A DNA stretch of 64,000 nt from Sphingorhabdus sp. GTDB lineage: Bacteria; Pseudomonadota; Alphaproteobacteria; Sphingomonadales; Sphingomonadaceae. The notes under the pieces are model-generated. The model was not told where the DNA came from. It searched no databases and saw nothing but the letters and a program-made list of their open reading frames with translations. The position numbers were made by a program, and so were the translations under genes. Positions 45,907-54,435 of the stretch are shown here, one piece after another (position 1 is the first letter of the stretch; each line of letters begins with the position of its first letter). The stretch is from contig JANQNO010000007.1 in assembly GCA_028279555.1 (NCBI GenBank), positions 62,001-126,000 of the forward strand. Reading direction: 5' to 3'.

Positions 45907-46683
45907 TCAGCTATCAAATTTCGGAAACATCAGCGCGCGCAAACCGCTGCGCTTGAAAGGCTTCCACTGCCCCTCCTTCTGCGCCAGCCGGTCGGCGACC
46001 GCTACCATCACCGACGGATTTACGCCCAAACCGCAATGGCTGCCATGCACCTCGATATTCTCTGTTTGCCCGCCGGGCTGCTGAACCGAGCCTTGCCAGG
46101 AGACAATACCGTCGGTCTTGCTCAGAATGGATGTAGTCGGGACGGGAGGCGCCTCATGAAGATGGGCAAACTGCTCGTCATTGATGACCTCCGGATTCTG
46201 GCCATTCATTCTCTCGAACAGGCGGCGGGCATTGCTGTGATTGCGATCGCCAGAGATAGGGCTGCCAAGTGATATCACCATCCGCACCTTTTCGGGCATC
46301 ATCTTTGCGAGCTCGCGCGCGAATATGCCGCCGAGGCTCCAGCCAACGATCGAGACCTTGCGCCCAGAATCCTGATGGATTTTTTCGAGCAGGGCCTTCA
46401 TCGCGTCCAGCCGTTCATTGTTGATGCGGATATTGCGCCCCAATTCCCAGCCATGCGGGTCATAGCCCAGATCCTTTAGCAGCCGCCGCATCGGCCCGGT
46501 TGAAAAATCGGAAGCCAGAAAGCCGGGCAGCACAAGCACGGGATGGCCATCACCCTTGGGCAAATGCGCGAGCAAGCCGCGCGCCGCGATGAAACTCCCA
46601 TATTCAAAAAAAGCCCTGCCTTCGATCAGCGTCAAAAGCTTATTGGGCGGCTGGGCCGGCATTTCTACTGTGGCTGCTGTCAT
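45907..46683 (-). CDS. alpha/beta hydrolase
   Basis: A 258-residue alpha/beta-fold hydrolase. The strand/nucleophile segment reads VSIVGWSLGGIFARELAKMM, with the catalytic Ser in GWSLGG. An upstream strand is HPVLVLPGFLASDFSTGPM, and a late His (GSHCGLGVNPSVMVAVAD) is a candidate for the triad. It lies 21 bases downstream of the wax-ester-synthase-like gene, suggesting a joint role in neutral lipid turnover. The substrate is unknown. Confidence 0.86.
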   Translation of the reverse strand: MTAATVEMPAQPPNKLLTLIEGRAFFEYGSFIAARGLLAHLPKGDGHPVLVLPGFLASDFSTGPMRRLLKDLGYDPHGWELGRNIRINNERLDAMKALLEKIHQDSGRKVSIVGWSLGGIFARELAKMMPEKVRMVISLGSPISGDRNHSNARRLFERMNGQNPEVINDEQFAHLHEAPPVPTTSILSKTDGIVSWQGSVQQPGGQTENIEVHGSHCGLGVNPSVMVAVADRLAQKEGQWKPFKRSGLRALMFPKFDS

Positions 46684-46704
46684 AAAGGTGCTCCCTGATA
46701 TTTC

Positions 46705-48318
46705 CTATTTCTTTGCCTTGCGTTTGCCAGAAGACTTCTTCCCGGCGCTTTTTGCAGCCGGTTTTTTCTTCCCCGCCTTCTTTGTGACCGATTTCTTAGA
46801 TTTCGCTGTTGCTTTCTTTGGTTTGGCCTTCGGAGCGGATTTGCCTTTTTTGGCAGACACCTTCCCGGCCTTCGCTTTTGCCTTGGGCTTTTTCTTTGGT
46901 TTTGCGGCTAGCGCGGCTTTTAGCTCCTCGAAGCTTTCTTCGATACATTGCCCATAAAATTCGGGATCGGGCATCATCTTGCGGCATGCCGTGAAGGTCA
47001 CCGTTGCCTGGCCGACATAGCTTTGCACCACATGACCAAGCCCAAGACCATCGGTCAGGCAAAGCAGGCCATGCATGCTGACCAGCTGCGCGCCGCTCGA
47101 ATAAATCGGGATCGGCGGCCCCGGCACATTGGTGACCACCGTATTGAAGACGGGCTTCACATAGCTCGACAGGCCGAGCCGCGAATAAAGCTGCGCGCCA
47201 AGCGCGAGGAAGAGCGCAGGCGAAACCTTGCTCATCTCGGTCATCTGCCGCGCACCGATGGCGTCCGTCATCGCTTTGCTCTTGGTGGTGCGCTCATGGA
47301 TATAGGCGATGCGCTCAGCCGGGTCAGCAATATGCGTGCCCAGCGGCGCGATCATCGCCGAGACCTGATTGCCCATGTCATTCTTTTCATTTTCCGAGCG
47401 GACCGAGATGGGAGCCATAGCGGTCAGCGCTGTTTTGGGCAGGTCATCCTTGCTTTCCAGATATTTGCGCATCGAACCGCCGACGATCGCAAGAAACACA
47501 TCGTTGATCTTGCAGCCGGGCGAAAGCGCGCGCAGCGCCTTAATATCCTCTAGCGGGAAAGTCCGGCCCTCGACCACACGATTGGGCGAGATGACATCGT
47601 TGAAGCGGCTGCGCGGCGCGGAGATCGTGTCGTCGAGATCGAAATCCTTGTTCAGGATGCCTTTGGCCGCGCGGTAGACACCGGGGACGGCCTGCGCGAC
47701 CACGCCCAACTGCCGGACGGGGTTGGTCACCGCATTGAACCAGCCGCGCGCCAGCAGCCCCAGCGGATTCGGTATATCCTCTGCTTCCCAATCATCCTTT
47801 ACATCCGGCGGGGCAACGTCGGGTGTCAGACTATGCAGCGCCTCCATCAGGTCGATCCCTGACATGCCGTCGATAGCCGCATGATGTACTTTCGACACAA
47901 AAGCGAAGCAGCCCTTGGGGATGCCTTCGACATTGTCGAGACCTTCAACGACCGTGAACTCCCAGGGCGGGCGGGTCAGATCGAGCGGGCGCGAAAAAAC
48001 GCGTGCAGCCTGAATACAAAGCTGCCGCCGGTCGCCCGGCTTTGGCAGCGCAACATGGCGAACATGATATTCGAGATCGAAATCCGGATCCTCGATCCAG
48101 TAGGGATAGTCGATGTCGAAGGGGACTTTGACGAGACGCTGCCGGATCGTGCGCGACAAACCCATCCGTGCTTCTATAAAGCCCAAAATATCTTTGAAAC
48201 GGACGAAACCGCCCGGTGCGGTCGCAGGGTCGTAGATCAGAATAGACCCGATATGCATCGGAGCGTTGCGCTGCTCCAATGCGACGAAAGCCGAATCCAT
48301 CCCCTGCAATTGCCGCAT
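46705..48318 (-). CDS. WS/DGAT wax ester synthase/diacylglycerol acyltransferase with Lys-rich tail
   Basis: A 537-residue protein. The catalytic motif HHxxxDG is KVHHAAIDGMSG (His145-146, Asp-Gly 150-151). The family C-terminal segment NTVVTNVPGPPIPIYSSGAQLV is intact. Residues 473-537 form an extra, very basic Lys/Ala/Pro tail with repeated AK, PKK and SKK units, unlike the catalytic domain. The enzyme class esterifies fatty alcohols or diacylglycerol with acyl-CoA. A GGGAG site precedes the ATG. Confidence 0.92.
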   Translation of the reverse strand: MRQLQGMDSAFVALEQRNAPMHIGSILIYDPATAPGGFVRFKDILGFIEARMGLSRTIRQRLVKVPFDIDYPYWIEDPDFDLEYHVRHVALPKPGDRRQLCIQAARVFSRPLDLTRPPWEFTVVEGLDNVEGIPKGCFAFVSKVHHAAIDGMSGIDLMEALHSLTPDVAPPDVKDDWEAEDIPNPLGLLARGWFNAVTNPVRQLGVVAQAVPGVYRAAKGILNKDFDLDDTISAPRSRFNDVISPNRVVEGRTFPLEDIKALRALSPGCKINDVFLAIVGGSMRKYLESKDDLPKTALTAMAPISVRSENEKNDMGNQVSAMIAPLGTHIADPAERIAYIHERTTKSKAMTDAIGARQMTEMSKVSPALFLALGAQLYSRLGLSSYVKPVFNTVVTNVPGPPIPIYSSGAQLVSMHGLLCLTDGLGLGHVVQSYVGQATVTFTACRKMMPDPEFYGQCIEESFEELKAALAAKPKKKPKAKAKAGKVSAKKGKSAPKAKPKKATAKSKKSVTKKAGKKKPAAKSAGKKSSGKRKAKK

Positions 48319-48385
48319 ACGCTCTCCCTACAAGATGTCAGGCGCTAGCATAGCATCGGGCATGCGGCAAACGGGTTAAGGCTGT

Positions 48386-49168
48386 TTACCGTCCTTTCCA
48401 ATTGCCCTCACGCTTTTCGATAAAGGCGGCCATGCCTTCGACCTTATCTTCGGTCGCGGTCAGTATCTGGAATAGCCGGCGTTCGTGCAGCAGCCCCTGA
48501 TCCAGCGTCATTTCATAGGCGGCATTCACCATTTCCTTGTTCACCATCGCAGCCATCGGCGGCATGCTTGCAATCGCCTCGGCGGATTTCGTCGCCTCCT
48601 CCATCAGCTCGGCAAGCGGCACGACGCGCGCGACCAGCCCGCTGCGTTCGGCCTCAGCTGCATCCATCATCCGCCCCGTCAAGCACATTTCCATCGCTTT
48701 CGATTTGCCGATGGCGCGGGTCAACCGCTGCGAGCCCCCCATACCCGGGGCAACGCCGAGCTTGATTTCAGGCTGGCCGAATTTCGCGTTGTCAGAAGCG
48801 ATGATGAAATCTGCCATCATTGCCAGCTCGCAGCCACCGCCCAGCGCAAAGCCGTTGACCGCCGCTATCCAAGGCTTGCGCACCGCCTTGACGATATGGC
48901 TGGTCCATTTGGAGAAGAAATCCTCGAGATAGAAATCCGCCATCGGCTTTTCCGACATTTCCTTGATATCGGCGCCTGCGGCAAAGGCCTTTTCGCCGCT
49001 GCCAGTCAGGATGGCGCAACGCTGGCTCGCGTCATTCTCGAAGGCAGCAAAAGCCTCGATCAATTCGTCGAGCACACCGGAATTCAGCGCATTCAGCGCC
49101 TTGGGCCGGTCGAGCGTGATGATGGTGACAGCGCCTTTGCTTTCGGATGTGATGGATTTGTAGGTCAT
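48386..49168 (-). CDS. enoyl-CoA hydratase
   Basis: A 260-residue crotonase-family enzyme. [43 protein letters not shown] carries the oxyanion-hole Gly pair and the two catalytic Glu, matching mitochondrial-type short-chain hydratases. It probably hydrates methacrylyl-CoA in valine breakdown, inferred from the neighbours. GGAGG lies 7 bases before the ATG. A dispersed repeat separates it from the HIB-CoA hydrolase gene. Confidence 0.93.
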   Translation of the reverse strand: MTYKSITSESKGAVTIITLDRPKALNALNSGVLDELIEAFAAFENDASQRCAILTGSGEKAFAAGADIKEMSEKPMADFYLEDFFSKWTSHIVKAVRKPWIAAVNGFALGGGCELAMMADFIIASDNAKFGQPEIKLGVAPGMGGSQRLTRAIGKSKAMEMCLTGRMMDAAEAERSGLVARVVPLAELMEEATKSAEAIASMPPMAAMVNKEMVNAAYEMTLDQGLLHERRLFQILTATEDKVEGMAAFIEKREGNWKGR

Positions 49169-49185
49169 TTTATTTCCTCCAGATA

Positions 49186-49257
49186 GTCATCCCCGCGAAA
49201 GCGGGGATCCATGGTCTGTCCGTCGGGCCATGGACCCCCGATCAAGTCGGGGGTGAC
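49186..49257. repeat. dispersed inverted repeat, GCCCGCGAAAGCGG family, copy 3
   Basis: Arms GTCATCCCCGCGAAAGCGGGG and CCCCCGATCAAGTCGGGGGTGAC enclose CCATGG on each side. It lies in the 98-base gap between the enoyl-CoA hydratase and HIB-CoA hydrolase genes. The element is shared with 20141 and 33267. Confidence 0.85.
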
Positions 49258-49266
49258 ACTAAAATT

Positions 49267-50319
49267 TTAGGTCGCGGCCAGCGGTGTCCACTCCTCACCT
49301 TCCGGCAGCGGGGCGAAGATGCTGTCGATCAGTTCGTCGCTCACCTCTTGCGGCGTTGCCGGATTCCATTGCGGCGCGTTATCCTTGTCGATGATCACAG
49401 CGCGCACGCCTTCCAGAAAGTCATGCATTTGCACCACGCGCGCGCCGATCCGGTATTCCTGGCGCATCTGGCTGGCAAAGTCGGGCATTTCGGCACCTTC
49501 TTTCAGCTGACGAAGCGCCACCTTGCAGGTTTGCAGGGATTTCGTGCCGAGCGTATCTCGCACTTGCAAAGCCCAGTCGCTTTCCGCACTTTCAAGCGCT
49601 TCCAGAATATCTTCATAGCGGTCACTGGCAAAATGCCGGTTGATCCGGTCGATATGCTCGATGATTTTCGCCTCGGGCGGTGTGACCGAAAGGTCGCCCA
49701 GAATGCCCGATATCCGGTCGGGATTGGTCGCAATGCGCTCCTTTGCTTCGGCCAGATTCTCCGAAGGCAGGTAATGGGTGGCAAGGCCCAGCGCGAGACA
49801 TTCGCCGCCATCGATCCTTGCGCCAGTGAGCGCCAGAAACTGCCCGACGCGCCCCTCAAGCCGCGGCAGATACCAGCCGCCGCCGACATCGGGGAACAGG
49901 CCAATCCCGGTTTCGGGCATGGCAAAGCGGGTATTTTCCGTCGCCACGCGATATTGCGCAGGCTGCGATATGCCGACCCCGCCACCCATAGTGATGCCGT
50001 CCATGAAAGCGACAATCGGCTTGTCATATTCGAACATCAGGTGATTGAGCCGGTATTCGGTATGGAAAAACTGCCGCGCACGCTTGCCATCCTTCGCGCC
50101 GCTTTCCGCCAGCATGCGGATATCGCCGCCGGCGCAAAAGCCCCTGCCCTCGCTGTGATCGACAATCACCGCTTCGACCGCGTCATCGCCCGCCCAGCCT
50201 TGCAGCGCTGCAATCATCGCTTCACACATCGGCAGGTTCAGCGCGTGGAGCGCAGAAGGCCGGTTCAGGATGAGATGACCGATGCGGCCATTCTGTTTCG
50301 AGAGAATTTCGTCAGTCAT
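49267..50319 (-). CDS. 3-hydroxyisobutyryl-CoA hydrolase
   Basis: A 350-residue crotonase-superfamily hydrolase. Length and motifs match HIBCH: EGRGFCAGGDIRMLAE, FMDGITMGGGVGISQPAQYRVATENTRFAMPETGIGLFPDVGGG. The later ECH2-type region adds about 90 residues over a standard hydratase (FLEGVRAVIIDKDNAPQWNP). It releases free 3-hydroxyisobutyrate for MmsB. It sits between the hydratase and isobutyryl-CoA dehydrogenase genes in pathway company. Confidence 0.93.
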   Translation of the reverse strand: MTDEILSKQNGRIGHLILNRPSALHALNLPMCEAMIAALQGWAGDDAVEAVIVDHSEGRGFCAGGDIRMLAESGAKDGKRARQFFHTEYRLNHLMFEYDKPIVAFMDGITMGGGVGISQPAQYRVATENTRFAMPETGIGLFPDVGGGWYLPRLEGRVGQFLALTGARIDGGECLALGLATHYLPSENLAEAKERIATNPDRISGILGDLSVTPPEAKIIEHIDRINRHFASDRYEDILEALESAESDWALQVRDTLGTKSLQTCKVALRQLKEGAEMPDFASQMRQEYRIGARVVQMHDFLEGVRAVIIDKDNAPQWNPATPQEVSDELIDSIFAPLPEGEEWTPLAAT

Positions 50320-50383
50320 ATTACACTTTCGATATAGCCCACCCCGTTGCAGCTAGCTTCGCATTTGCTCAGCAAGCTTCTCT

Positions 50384-50407
50384 TCCCCTCCCGCAGGCGG
50401 GAGGGGA
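50384..50407. repeat. CTCCCGCAGGCGGGAG hairpin repeat, copy 1
   Basis: A perfect 11-base stem, TCCCCTCCCGC and GCGGGAGGGGA, around two bases. The same sequence occurs at 54396. It lies in the 143-base gap between the isobutyryl-CoA dehydrogenase and HIB-CoA hydrolase genes. No T run follows. Confidence 0.75.
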
Positions 50408-50462
50408 GCGAGACTTGCCAAACCGAAAGGTGTGGCTAGACGCAGCAGGGTGGGTTTTTTCT

Positions 50463-51608
50463 TCACTGCCTCAGCAAGTCCCGCCCGACGATCATACGCA
50501 TAATCTGGTTGGTGCCTTCGAGGATCGAATGCACGCGCAAATCGCGCCAGAAACGCTCGATCGGATAGTCCTGCAGATAGCCATAGCCGCCGTGCAGCTG
50601 TAGCGCGCGGTCGACAATCGAGGAGCCATTGTCAGTCGCCAGCCGCTTGGCCATGGCGGCGAAGCGCGTCTTGTCGGGCGCGCCTTCGGTCACTTTGGCG
50701 GCCGCAAGGTAGAGCAGTGCGCGTGCCGCCTCAAGATCGGTCGCCATATCGGCGAGGGTGAACTGCGTATTCTGAAAATCGGCGATTGCCTTGCCAAACT
50801 GATTGCGCTCCTTGGTGTAGCTGACCGTCTCGTCGAGGCATCTTTGCGCACCGCCCAGCGAGCAGGCACCGATATTGAGCCGCCCGCCATCGAGGCCCGA
50901 CATGGCGATGCGGAAGCCCTCGCCTTCGTCGCCGACCCGGTTTTCGGCCGGTACGCGTACGCCATCAAAATTCACCTGCGCGGTCGGCTGTGAGTGCCAG
51001 CCAAGTTTCTTTTCATTCGCACCGAAACTGACGCCTTCCATGTCCTTTTCGACGACAAGGCAGGTCACGCCGCGCGCGCCATCGTCACTGGTGCGCGTCA
51101 TCGTCACCATGATCTCATTCGCGCCGCCGCCGGAGATAAACTGTTTTGTGCCCGAAACGACATAATGATCGCCATCTTTCACCGCTTTGGTCTTCAGCGA
51201 GGCGGCGTCCGAACCCGCACCCGGCTCGGTCAGGCAATAGCTGGCAATCTGCGCCATCGGCACCAGATCGGGGAGATATTTTTGTTTCACCGCTTCGCTG
51301 CCGAAGCAGTCGATCATCCAGCTCGCCATATTGTGGATCGAGATGAAGGCACTGGTCGAGGGGCAGCCATAGGCCATCGCCTCCATAATCAGCGCTGCCT
51401 CCAGCCGGCCAAGCCCGATCCCGCCTGACTCTTCGCTCACATAGATAGAACCGAAGCCAAGCTCCGCGGCCTTCTGGATCGTCTCGCGCGGAAAGATATG
51501 TTTCTCGTCCCACTCGGCGGCATGCGGCGTAATCTCGTCGGCCGTGAATTTCTGCGCCATTTCCTGAATGGCGCGCTGATCGTCGGTCAAATCGAACTGG
51601 TTGGTCAT
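50463..51608 (-). CDS. isobutyryl-CoA dehydrogenase-type acyl-CoA dehydrogenase
   Basis: A 381-residue enzyme from ATG 51608. The family motifs are complete: ASYCLTEPGAGSDAASLKTKA, VSGTKQFISGGGANEI, TKERNQFGKAIADFQNTQF, and the C-terminal QLHGGYGYLQDYPIERFWRD followed by the catalytic Glu in ILEGTNQIMRM. The neighbours (HIB-CoA hydrolase, hydratase, mmsB) suggest isobutyryl-CoA as substrate. The open frame runs 140 codons further upstream but is not family-like there. Confidence 0.93.
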   Translation of the reverse strand: MTNQFDLTDDQRAIQEMAQKFTADEITPHAAEWDEKHIFPRETIQKAAELGFGSIYVSEESGGIGLGRLEAALIMEAMAYGCPSTSAFISIHNMASWMIDCFGSEAVKQKYLPDLVPMAQIASYCLTEPGAGSDAASLKTKAVKDGDHYVVSGTKQFISGGGANEIMVTMTRTSDDGARGVTCLVVEKDMEGVSFGANEKKLGWHSQPTAQVNFDGVRVPAENRVGDEGEGFRIAMSGLDGGRLNIGACSLGGAQRCLDETVSYTKERNQFGKAIADFQNTQFTLADMATDLEAARALLYLAAAKVTEGAPDKTRFAAMAKRLATDNGSSIVDRALQLHGGYGYLQDYPIERFWRDLRVHSILEGTNQIMRMIVGRDLLRQ

Positions 51609-51747
51609 GAACGCTGCTCTAGGGGAAAGAATAGCGAGTCGGCAATATCGAAAGAGCCCGCTCCGGCCCTCCTGAACTGAAACGCTCGACAAGCCGCAGG
51701 GCCGGGCGCTAACAGGCGGAACGGGGAACAAAAAACAGGGGAAGTCC

Positions 51748-52650
51748 ATGCCATCCGGTCTCGCCGCGCTGCTCGACGATGTTGCCACCATCACCAAGGT
51801 TGCAGCAGCCTCCATCGATGATGTCAGCGCCGCAGCTGCAAAGGCCAGCACCAAGGCGGCGGGAGTCGTGATCGACGATGCCGCCGTTACGCCGCAATAT
51901 GTCACCGGTTTTACCCCCGACCGCGAACTGCCGATCATCTGGCGGATCGCGAAGGGCAGCCTCATCAACAAGCTGGTCTTCATTCTGCCCGCAGCGCTGC
52001 TTCTGAGCGCCTTCCTGCCCTGGCTGATCACGCCGATATTGATGCTGGGCGGCTCCTATCTCTGTTTCGAGGGCGCGGAAAAAGTGTTGCACAAGCTGAT
52101 GCCGCATGACGAAACACTCGAGCAAAAAGCCGCCGAGGTGATGGACGCGAACCATGAGGAGACGATGGTGAAGGGCGCAGTTCGCACCGACTTCATCCTT
52201 TCGACCGAGATCATGGTTATATCGCTCAAGGAAGTGGCTGAGAATTACAGTTCGATCTGGATGCAGGCGGGCGCGCTGATTATCGTCGCCATCGGCATCA
52301 CGATAGCGGTCTATGGCGTGGTTGGGCTGATCGTGAAGATGGATGATGTCGGGCTACATATGGCGCAGCGCGAAAATGGCTTTGCGCGGAAATTCGGCCG
52401 CGGACTGGTCAAGGCGATGCCCAAATTATTGGGAGCGCTGACCTTTATCGGCACCGCCGCGATGCTGTGGGTCGGCGGTCAGATTATTGTGCATGGTTTC
52501 GGCGCGCATCCCGATGCATGGGTGGACCTGGATGGCGGGCTATCCGGCTGGCTGGCCGATGCGGCGATTTCGGGCATAATCGGGCTGGCTATCGGTATCG
52601 TGATTGTCGGTGCGATCAAGCTGCTGCCTTTTGGGAACGATGGGCATTAA
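51748..52650 (+). CDS. DUF808 (YedI-like) membrane protein
   Basis: A 300-residue protein starting MPSGLAALLDDVATITKVAAASIDDV. The DUF808 pattern continues with KAAGVVIDDAAVTPQYVTGF, KGSLINKLVFILPAALLLSAFLPWLITPILMLGGSYLCFEGAEKV and further helices (IIVAIGITIAVYGVVGLIV). It is an inner-membrane protein of unknown function. It is divergent from the acyl-CoA dehydrogenase gene across about 140 bases. Confidence 0.92.
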   Translation: MPSGLAALLDDVATITKVAAASIDDVSAAAAKASTKAAGVVIDDAAVTPQYVTGFTPDRELPIIWRIAKGSLINKLVFILPAALLLSAFLPWLITPILMLGGSYLCFEGAEKVLHKLMPHDETLEQKAAEVMDANHEETMVKGAVRTDFILSTEIMVISLKEVAENYSSIWMQAGALIIVAIGITIAVYGVVGLIVKMDDVGLHMAQRENGFARKFGRGLVKAMPKLLGALTFIGTAAMLWVGGQIIVHGFGAHPDAWVDLDGGLSGWLADAAISGIIGLAIGIVIVGAIKLLPFGNDGH

Positions 52651-52699
52651 TATCTCTCACACGAAGACACTAAGGCATTGGTAATATTCGACCTCTTGT

Positions 52700-52765
52700 G
52701 GTCCCCAGCGCAGGCTGGGGTCCAGCCGATATCATTGTTTTGCTGGATTCCAGCCTTAGCTGGAA
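52700..52765. repeat. dispersed inverted repeat, CCCAGCGCAGGCTGGG type
   Basis: One arm is a hairpin, GTCCCCAGCGCAGGCTGGGG, and the other GGATTCCAGCCTTAGCTGG. TCCAGC and GCTGGA face each other in the middle. It lies between the convergent DUF808 and nadB genes. One copy only is seen, with the layout of the other repeat families. Confidence 0.65.
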
Positions 52766-52789
52766 AGCACACATCTGGAATCGACCAGG

Positions 52790-54391
52790 TTACGGCACCA
52801 GCACCGTATCTTCCGGCTCGTCGAGCATATCGGGATAGTCCGAAATATAATGCAAACCGCGGCTTTCATGCCGGGCAAGCGCGCTGTTGACGATCAGCTC
52901 GGCGGTCTGGAGCAGGTTGCGTAGCTCGATAAGGTCGGTGGTAACGCGGAAATTGCCGTAATATTCCTCGACCTCTTCACGCAGCAGCGCAATCCGGCTG
53001 CGCGCGCGCTCAAGCCGCTTGGTGGTCCGCACGATGCCGACATAATTCCACATGAAACGGCGGATTTCGGTCCAGGTCTGCTTGATCACAACCTCTTCGT
53101 CTGAATCCGTTACACGGCTTTCATCCCAGGGGCGGATCGCTGGCGGTTCGTCGAATTCATCCCAGCGCGCCATGATATCGCGCGCTGCGGCATCGCCGAA
53201 AACAAAGCATTCGAGCAGCGAATTGGACGCCAGCCGGTTGGCACCATGCAACCCGCTTTCACTGACTTCGCCTGCTGCATATAGTCCCGGCAAATCGGTC
53301 CTCCCCTTCAAATCGATAAGCACGCCGCCACAGGTATAATGCTGCGCGGGCACCACAGGGATCGGCTCTTTCGTCATATCGATGCCGAGCTCGGTCAGCT
53401 TCTCATCGATATTCGGGAAATGCTCACGGACAAATTCGGGCGGCTTGTGGCTGATATCGAGATGAACATAATCGAGGCCGAGCCGCTTGATCTCATGATC
53501 GTTGGCACGCGCGACAATATCGCGCGGCGCGAGTTCCATGCGTTCGGCATCGAAACGCTGCATAAAGCGCTCTCCGCCACCCGTCACGCCCGGAGGCAGT
53601 TTCAGATGCCCGCCTTCTCCGCGCACCGCCTCGGTAATCAGGAAATTCTTGACCTCCAGATTATAGAGGCAGGTCGGGTGGAACTGCATCATTTCCATAT
53701 TCGAGACGCGTGCGCCCGCCCGCCAGGCCATGGCGATCCCGTCTCCGGTCGCACCGCGCGGAGCAGTCGAGAAAAGATAAACGCGCCCCGCCCCGCCCGT
53801 TGCGAGTATTGTCGCGCGCGCCGTATAGGCCTCGACATCTCCGGATTGCTGATCCAGCGCATAAACGCCCCAGACGCGGCCCGAGCCGGAGAATTTCTCT
53901 TCGTGCCGCCCGGTGATCAAATCAATCGCAGCGCGGTGCGGCAATAGTGTGATGTTGGAATTTGCCTCAGCTGTTTTCAGCAATGCTTCCTGCACTGCCC
54001 AACCCGTGGCGTCGTCGACATGGACGATACGGCGATGCGAATGGCCGCCCTCACGCGTGAGATGCAGCGTGTCTTCATCCTTGTTGAAGGGCACGCCCAT
54101 TGTGATCAGCCGTTCTATGGCCTCAGGCGCATTTTCGATGACGAACTCGACCGTTTCCCTGCGGTTCAGGCCAGCGCCCGCAACCATTGTGTCGTCGATG
54201 TGGTTTGCGAAGGTATCGCCTGCATCGAGCACCGCGGCAATGCCACCCTGCGCCCAGGCCGTTGACCCTCCCGTCAGAGTGCCTTTCGCCAGCACCAAGA
54301 CCTTGTGCTTTTCGGCAAGCGATATGGCCGCAGACAGGCCCGCCGCGCCTGAACCGACGACAATGACGTCGTAGGAGGAGTCAAAGCTCAT
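52790..54391 (-). CDS. nadB: L-aspartate oxidase
   Basis: A 533-residue flavoprotein. The FAD-binding start is DVIVVGSGAAGLSAAISLAEKHKV, with GGSTAWAQGGIAAVLDAGDT and HYTCGGVLIDLKGRTDLPGLYAAGEVSESGLHGANRLASNSLLE at the later flavin site. It oxidises L-aspartate to iminoaspartate in NAD synthesis. nadA and nadC are not adjacent. The Shine-Dalgarno GGAGGGGAG lies in the 3' arm of a strong hairpin repeat just before the ATG. Confidence 0.95.
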   Translation of the reverse strand: MSFDSSYDVIVVGSGAAGLSAAISLAEKHKVLVLAKGTLTGGSTAWAQGGIAAVLDAGDTFANHIDDTMVAGAGLNRRETVEFVIENAPEAIERLITMGVPFNKDEDTLHLTREGGHSHRRIVHVDDATGWAVQEALLKTAEANSNITLLPHRAAIDLITGRHEEKFSGSGRVWGVYALDQQSGDVEAYTARATILATGGAGRVYLFSTAPRGATGDGIAMAWRAGARVSNMEMMQFHPTCLYNLEVKNFLITEAVRGEGGHLKLPPGVTGGGERFMQRFDAERMELAPRDIVARANDHEIKRLGLDYVHLDISHKPPEFVREHFPNIDEKLTELGIDMTKEPIPVVPAQHYTCGGVLIDLKGRTDLPGLYAAGEVSESGLHGANRLASNSLLECFVFGDAAARDIMARWDEFDEPPAIRPWDESRVTDSDEEVVIKQTWTEIRRFMWNYVGIVRTTKRLERARSRIALLREEVEEYYGNFRVTTDLIELRNLLQTAELIVNSALARHESRGLHYISDYPDMLDEPEDTVLVP

Positions 54392-54395
54392 ATTC

Positions 54396-54419
54396 TCCCC
54401 TCCCGCAGGCGGGAGGGGA
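54396..54419. repeat. CTCCCGCAGGCGGGAG hairpin repeat, copy 2, over the nadB ribosome site
   Basis: The same 11-base stem as at 50384. On the nadB mRNA the 3' arm, GCGGGAGGGGA, carries the Shine-Dalgarno and ends 4 bases before the nadB ATG. When folded, the 5' arm would cover that site. Confidence 0.82.
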
Positions 54420-54435
54420 AAGGAGGTAAAGCAGC

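Noticed and set aside
46948-47553. 201-codon frame antisense to the WS/DGAT gene
   Set aside because: No recognisable motif; the opposite strand is a clear acyltransferase.
49348-50337. 329-codon open frame antisense to the HIB-CoA hydrolase gene
   Set aside because: It mirrors a well-supported gene and has no family pattern, a product of GC-rich codon use.
50384-50407. Rho-independent terminator at the GCGGGAGGGG stem
   Set aside because: There is no T run on either side, and the same stem occurs upstream of nadB, so it is treated as a repeat.
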